Assembly: GCF_015476545.1 (NCBI RefSeq)
Contig: NZ_JADMKV010000011.1
Location: forward strand, 1 to 58,791
DNA length: 58,791 nucleotides
Source: Methylobacter sp. BlB1
GTDB taxonomy: Bacteria > Pseudomonadota > Gammaproteobacteria > Methylococcales > Methylomonadaceae
Direction of reading: 5' to 3'
In this document: positions 55,901 to 58,791 of the stretch, piece after piece
Layout: each line of letters begins with the position of its first letter
How positions within the stretch are numbered: the stretch's first letter is position 1
The notes under the pieces: model-generated
What the model was told of the DNA's origin: nothing
Seen by the model: only the letters and a program-made list of their open reading frames with translations
The model's database searches: none
Made by a program: the position numbers and the translations under genes

Positions 55901-56078
55901 GGGGGCGGGCAAGATAGGCAACAATACCATCGGTACGGCAGCCGCGGGAGGCATGCTTTTCGGGACCATTTTCGGGGTCATCGTCATTCCGGGGCTCTAT
56001 GTGGTGTTTGCAAGCATTACAGACAAGCGCAAGCACGACGGCAGAAAAGAAGAAATGGCTCTCTCGGAAACTATTTAA
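52920..56078 (+). CDS. HAE1-family RND permease (second pump, Bacteroidetes-like)
   Basis: A 1,052-residue exporter: FIHRPVLSIVISILITLMG, TRLPVTQFPDIAPPEVNVTT (split over two helices) and the C-terminal GKNAILIIEFAMMQH with the relay Lys. In TM4 the relay pair is Asp409-Asn410 (VVDNAIVVIEAVHAK) where AcrB has Asp-Asp, so one proton-binding carboxylate is missing; this form is common in Bacteroidetes-type pumps. It differs clearly from the permease at 22991 and is unlikely to be a recent duplicate. TAAGGA precedes ATG; 19 bases after the adaptor gene. Confidence 0.92.
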   Translation: MTSRFIHRPVLSIVISILITLMGLLSLTRLPVTQFPDIAPPEVNVTTKFTGANAEVVVKAVITPLERAINGVPGMAYMSSVSGNDGSGEIQIIFKAGTDPEVAAVNVQNRVSSVLDELPAEAIKAGVIVEKVQNAMLLYINILSSDPTLDEKFLYNFTDINVLKELKRIDGVGFAEILGSREYAMRVWLKPDKLLMYNISATEVIEKLKAQNVEAAPGKIGESSGKRAQALQYVLKYTGKHNTKAAYENIVLSSAENGEILRLKDVAEIEFDSQDYNVLSKENGRPSAAILLKQRPGSNAKEVIDTIKATMAKIKSTSFPPGMDYTLSYDVSEFLDASIHEVIKTLVEAFLLVALVVFVFLQDFRSTLIPIIAVPVSLVGTFFFMQLMGFSLNLITLFALVLAIGIVVDNAIVVIEAVHAKMEHSKIGARKATEQAMREISGAIIAITLVMSAVFLPVAFMEGPEGVFYRQFSLTMAFSIVLSGVTALTLTPALCALFLKNVHVSEHAEKSGLQKFFAGFNNGYDRLSGNYKKLIGVIADRRVITFGILVGFSVGSGLIGTYVPTGFIPEEDQGTIYANITAPSGATLERTEKVSDEVQRVASGLDGVNSVSSLAGFSLLSEGTGAVYGMNLISLKNWDERTVSDKDIIHRLEEKTRYIKDASIEFFTPPPVPGYGNSSGFEMRLLDKTGSDDLQRLQKVADDFVEELNKRPEIVNAFTTFNVSFPQFLLHIDGDKAAQKGITAENAMSTLQTLIGSEYATNFIRFGQMYKVMVQALPEYRAQPDDLMKLYIKNDAGKMVPFSSFLRVEKVYGPEQVTRYNMYTSAMVNGQPAPGYSSGQAIAAIKDVAAQKLPKGFGYDWAGSSRDQAQAGNQAIYIFLICLVFVYLLLAAQYESFLLPMPVIFSLPIGIFGALFLLMVMGLENNIYAQIAMIMLIGILGKNAILIIEFAMMQHRLGKTPLEAAIEGATLRLRPILMTSFAFIAGLIPLMFASGAGKIGNNTIGTAAAGGMLFGTIFGVIVIPGLYVVFASITDKRKHDGRKEEMALSETI

Positions 56079-56083
56079 ATTCA

Positions 56084-57517
56084 ATGAAGAATAAAATTTA
56101 TTACCCCTTGGCCATCTCGTTTTTGGCCTTAACCATCAATGGTTGTGCGTCGCTCGATACCAACTTGTCCATTCCGGAAAAGGCGATTCCTGCAAGTTTT
56201 CAAAATCAGAAAAACACGGCCACGACTATTGCAGACATCAACTGGCGCCAATACTTTACCGATCCGCTTCTGGTCAAACTGATCGATACCGCCGTGGCCA
56301 ACAACCTCGATCTGCAGATGGCCTTGCAGCGGATTGAAGTCTCGCGCTCCAGCGTGAAGCTGGCAAACGGGGCGCTGTTGCCGAAAGTGGATTTGAGTAT
56401 AGGCGGCGGGGTGCAAAAGTTCGGGCTTTACACCATGGACGGGGCGGGCAACGCCTCTACCGAAATCACGCCCGGGCAAATTGTTCCCGAAAATCTGACC
56501 GATCTCTTTTTAGGCCTGCAGGCCTCCTGGGAAGTCGATGTCTGGGGCAAACTGCGGAGCCAGCGCAAGGCGGCAATCGAGGGCTATCTGTCGAGCATTG
56601 AAGGCACCCACTTTGTCATTTCCAATCTGGTGGCCGATGTCGCGGTTAACTATAACGAACTGCTGGCTCTGGATAATGAACTGGACATCATCCGGCAGAC
56701 CATCCAGAAACAGCAGGAGGCGCTGGAAGTTGTAAAACTGCAGAAAGAAGCCGGCAGGGCGAATGAACTGGCCGTGCAGCAGTTCAGGGCCCAATTGCTC
56801 AATACGCAAGCCCTGGAAAAACAGAGGCTGCAACAAATTACGGAAGCCGAGAACCGGCTTAATTTTCTGCTGGGGCGCTATCCGCAGCCCATTGAGAGGA
56901 AGAAGGAAGTGCTGTTCGAAGCGATTCCTCAGCAAATCGCATCGGGCGTTCCTTCGCAATTGCTGGCAAACCGCCCCGATGTTCGCGAAGCCGAACATCA
57001 GATTGAGGCCAGCAAGTTTGATCTGAAAGCGGCAAGGGCGGCATTTTTCCCGAATTTCAACATCACGGCGACCTTGGGTTATCAGGCATTCAATCCCGAG
57101 TTTTTATTTCAGACGCCTGCATCGCTCGCTTATTCACTCTTTGGAACCGTAGTGGCGCCGCTGATCAATATGAATGCGTTGAAAGCGCAGTTCAACACGG
57201 CAAAAGCCAATCAGCTGACCGCCATGTATAACTATCAGAAAACAATTCTGAATGGTTATGTCGAAGTGTCGAATGAACTTGCCAATATTAAGAATCTGGA
57301 ACAGATCCATGCCCAGAAAAAGCAGCAAAGCGAAGCATTGAAAAAGTCTATTGAAACATCTGATGAGCTTTATAAATCTGCCAGGGCAACATACCTGGAG
57401 GTGCTTATCGCTCAACAAAATGCGTTGCAGGCCAATCTCGAATTAATCGATGTGACCAAGCGCCAACGCATATCGACCGTAAAAATTTACAAGGCATTGG
57501 GCGGAGGATGGAGTTAA
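56084..57517 (+). CDS. TolC-like outer-membrane lipoprotein (second RND pump)
   Basis: 477 residues; signal peptide with lipobox INGC followed by ASLDTN. Two OEP repeats: DTAVANNLDLQMALQRIEVSR and RPDVREAEHQIEASKFDLKA (helices of the usual length), a SWEVDVWGKLRSQRKAA motif typical of the NodT branch, and the tail IYKALGGGWS. It follows the permease gene by 5 bases. It completes the operon adaptor-permease-channel and, like the other two, has a Bacteroidetes-like character by eye (inference). Confidence 0.91.
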   Translation: MKNKIYYPLAISFLALTINGCASLDTNLSIPEKAIPASFQNQKNTATTIADINWRQYFTDPLLVKLIDTAVANNLDLQMALQRIEVSRSSVKLANGALLPKVDLSIGGGVQKFGLYTMDGAGNASTEITPGQIVPENLTDLFLGLQASWEVDVWGKLRSQRKAAIEGYLSSIEGTHFVISNLVADVAVNYNELLALDNELDIIRQTIQKQQEALEVVKLQKEAGRANELAVQQFRAQLLNTQALEKQRLQQITEAENRLNFLLGRYPQPIERKKEVLFEAIPQQIASGVPSQLLANRPDVREAEHQIEASKFDLKAARAAFFPNFNITATLGYQAFNPEFLFQTPASLAYSLFGTVVAPLINMNALKAQFNTAKANQLTAMYNYQKTILNGYVEVSNELANIKNLEQIHAQKKQQSEALKKSIETSDELYKSARATYLEVLIAQQNALQANLELIDVTKRQRISTVKIYKALGGGWS

Positions 57518-57838
57518 TAGCTGGGCAGACTTAACCTCGTCAAGAAATATGGCCGTGAATATCCTTATAGCAGGCAAAGTAACCGATCATTATTTGCAAA
57601 CAACAAGAGCCGCCTAAGTTGAGGCAGGCTATAGGCCCGATGTCTGCTTAGTTTGACCGTAATGGCACGAATAGCAATCCAGAGCCAAAATATAAATAAT
57701 AAGTTTCAAATAGCGAAAATCTAGCATAAGTCAACATCAACTAACCATTACATCAATTCAGGCTGCGCCTTGCCGGCAGCCGCTATGCTGTATGTTTGAC
57801 AAAAATAGTTTAACTCCATACCTGATGGAGGTTGTCTT
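57518..57838. other. Intergenic region after the second RND operon
   Basis: 321 bases. No terminator hairpin with T-tract is visible. TTGACA at 57796-57801 is a perfect -35 box, but no good -10 follows at 16-18 bases (TACCTG). GGAGG at 57827-57831 is the ribosome site of the next gene. Confidence 0.4.
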
Positions 57839-58150
57839 ATGAAAACAATCAAGATTGCGATTATATCCGCCCTAGCCATTGGCTTCATAGCTTGGCTGCG
57901 GCCGAATCAGCCAAATTCAATAAAAGAACAAGCAGAGAGAGAATTTGGCGCAACTAACCCCCCGGTATTCGCTTCATTGCATTCTGATTCCGCATTGGGC
58001 TCAGGCCCTAGAAAACGGATCGATAATAATGCTACTCAACCATCCAATTCAGCGCCGTTTTATATCCTATTCACTTCCAATCGCTTAAGCCTTGAGGCTT
58101 CCGGTCCCGCTCCAAGCCACTGGTCCGGTAAACTGGGATTACTATCGTAA
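57839..58150 (+). CDS. Small exported or membrane-anchored hypothetical protein
   Basis: 103 residues with a good GGAGG site seven bases before ATG. The N-terminus MKTIKIAIISALAIGFIAWL is a signal peptide or anchor; the rest is polar (NSIKEQAEREFGATNPPVF), with no Cys and no recognised domain. It is followed 114 bases later by another exported protein gene on the same strand. Function unknown. Confidence 0.55.
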   Translation: MKTIKIAIISALAIGFIAWLRPNQPNSIKEQAEREFGATNPPVFASLHSDSALGSGPRKRIDNNATQPSNSAPFYILFTSNRLSLEASGPAPSHWSGKLGLLS

Positions 58151-58264
58151 TGAGCGAAAACATGGCCAATCCAACAGCCATAATTCAGTTTCGCAAGCTT
58201 TCTACGGAGGACGAAATTTTGATCTAGTTGTTTTACTTTGTCATACATCAATGAGGGTAAAGAC

Positions 58265-58791
58265 ATGATTATACGATCAACAAACAAGAAGATGCGTTAC
58301 GTAGGCACATTGACGACATTTTTGGGTTTCGGGCTCGTAACTAACACAGCTACTGCTGACCTTTTATTCGCAACACAGAACAACAGCCCACAAAATGGCG
58401 CAGCCGCTAGAAATCTTGACCTTAATGGTCCGCAGGCTGGTGGTCAAACAGTTACTTTCAATACATCGCGCCCAAACCAGTTAGTGCGCGTCATCTTTAA
58501 TGCTACAGGTGCAGTGCGAGGCAATTTTTCGGCCAAGCTAGTGGCTACGATTCTTGTTGATCCTAGTGGCCAACAAGGTCAAGTTGTATGCTCATTCTCT
58601 GGCAATGGAACCAGTGGAACGAGCGGAACCAGTGGAACGAGCGGAACCAGCGGAACCAGCGGAACCAGCGGAACCAGTGGAACCAGTGGAACCAGTGGAA
58701 CCAGTGGAACGAGCGGAACCAGTGGAACCAACGGAACTAGCGGAACTAGCGGAACTAGCGGAACTAGCGGAACTAGCGGAACTAGCGGAAC
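58265..58791 (+). CDS. Secreted Gly-Thr-Ser repeat protein (3' partial)
   Basis: Open from ATG 58265 (GAGGG at 58254-58258) to the window end, at least 175 residues. Signal peptide ending TNTATA/D, then a globular-looking segment of about 85 residues (LLFATQNNSPQNG, VTFNTSRPNQLVRVIFNATG, VVCSFSG), then Gly-Thr-Ser triplets with one Gly-Thr-Asn. Gly at every third position is collagen-like, though without Pro or the charged residues usual in bacterial collagens. The N-terminal region has a single Cys (VVCSF). The end, and any C-terminal domain or sorting signal, lie outside. A surface or matrix protein is likely. Confidence 0.75.
   Translation, partial: MIIRSTNKKMRYVGTLTTFLGFGLVTNTATADLLFATQNNSPQNGAAARNLDLNGPQAGGQTVTFNTSRPNQLVRVIFNATGAVRGNFSAKLVATILVDPSGQQGQVVCSFSGNGTSGTSGTSGTSGTSGTSGTSGTSGTSGTSGTSGTSGTSGTNGTSGTSGTSGTSGTSGTSG
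58607..58791 (+). repeat. Tandem 9-base repeat encoding Gly-Thr-Ser, 20.5 copies
   Basis: Units GGA-ACN-AGY, in frame, without any gap from 58607 to the end. Codon variants are clustered: ACC-AGC three times (units 5-7), ACC-AGT four times (8-11), and ACT-AGC six times (15-20); unit 14 ends AAC (Asn). Runs of identical units show recent slippage or unequal exchange, so the copy number probably varies between strains. Confidence 0.92.

Noticed and set aside
1-58791. CRISPR arrays, tRNA or rRNA genes, insertion sequences
   Set aside because: No array-like direct repeats with spacers, no cloverleaf with a recognisable anticodon arm, and no transposase frame were seen.

Overview
The window looks like a piece of a gammaproteobacterial chromosome, most probably a type I methanotroph (Methylococcales). 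The main reason is the sucrose gene set sps-spp-fruK-ams at 41548-47394, an arrangement known from halotolerant methanotrophs such as Methylomicrobium alcaliphilum. The housekeeping genes ilvD, ftsH, alkA/ogt and mepA also read as gammaproteobacterial. No methane oxidation gene lies in the window, so the assignment is an inference.

Layout. (1) 2-8298: a surface/signalling cluster with a filamentous-haemagglutinin-like exoprotein (5' end outside the window), an exported WD40-caspase protein, an OmpA-domain protein and, convergent to them, a membrane Ser/Thr kinase with a C-terminal DUF4384-like domain. (2) 8945-12629: MepA endopeptidase and a P-type II cation ATPase, convergent across a hairpin. 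(3) 12950-19381 (minus): a translationally coupled TolC-HlyD-RbbA-YhhJ ABC-2 exporter. (4) 19757-21469: a frameshifted uronate-dehydrogenase-like gene and a DUF805 gene. (5) 21540-28163: an AcrAB/OprM-type RND operon divergent from a TetR regulator, with a candidate operator between them. (6) 28408-30178: AT-rich DNA carrying a stand-alone SIR2-like gene, followed by a highly structured intergenic repeat. (7) 30404-33828: ilvD, then a coupled ogt-alkA repair pair. (8) 34455-41405: CBS protein, FtsH, a CarH/LitR-type B12 photoreceptor regulator, a DUF937 protein, a BON-LysM Kbp-like protein, and a BLUF-PsiE membrane fusion that lacks the photoactive Tyr. (9) 41548-48229: sucrose operon and a divergent DapB homologue. 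(10) 48538-57517: an NtrC-type two-component pair divergent from a second RND operon that reads as Bacteroidetes-like; a good -24/-12 (sigma-54) promoter match sits between them. (11) 57839-end: a small exported protein and a secreted protein with a perfect Gly-Thr-Ser repeat running off the window.

How it fits together. Three separate tripartite export systems (one ABC, two RND) are present, two of them with their own regulator next door. Sucrose made by Sps/Spp is probably a compatible solute; amylosucrase and fructokinase would recycle it into glucan and fructose-6-phosphate. The most unusual items are the BLUF-PsiE fusion with Tyr replaced by Phe, the nearby B12-dependent light-regulator candidate, the FHA/caspase/OmpA/kinase cluster, the sigma-54 circuit predicted for the second RND pump, and the SIR2-like gene in AT-rich DNA.
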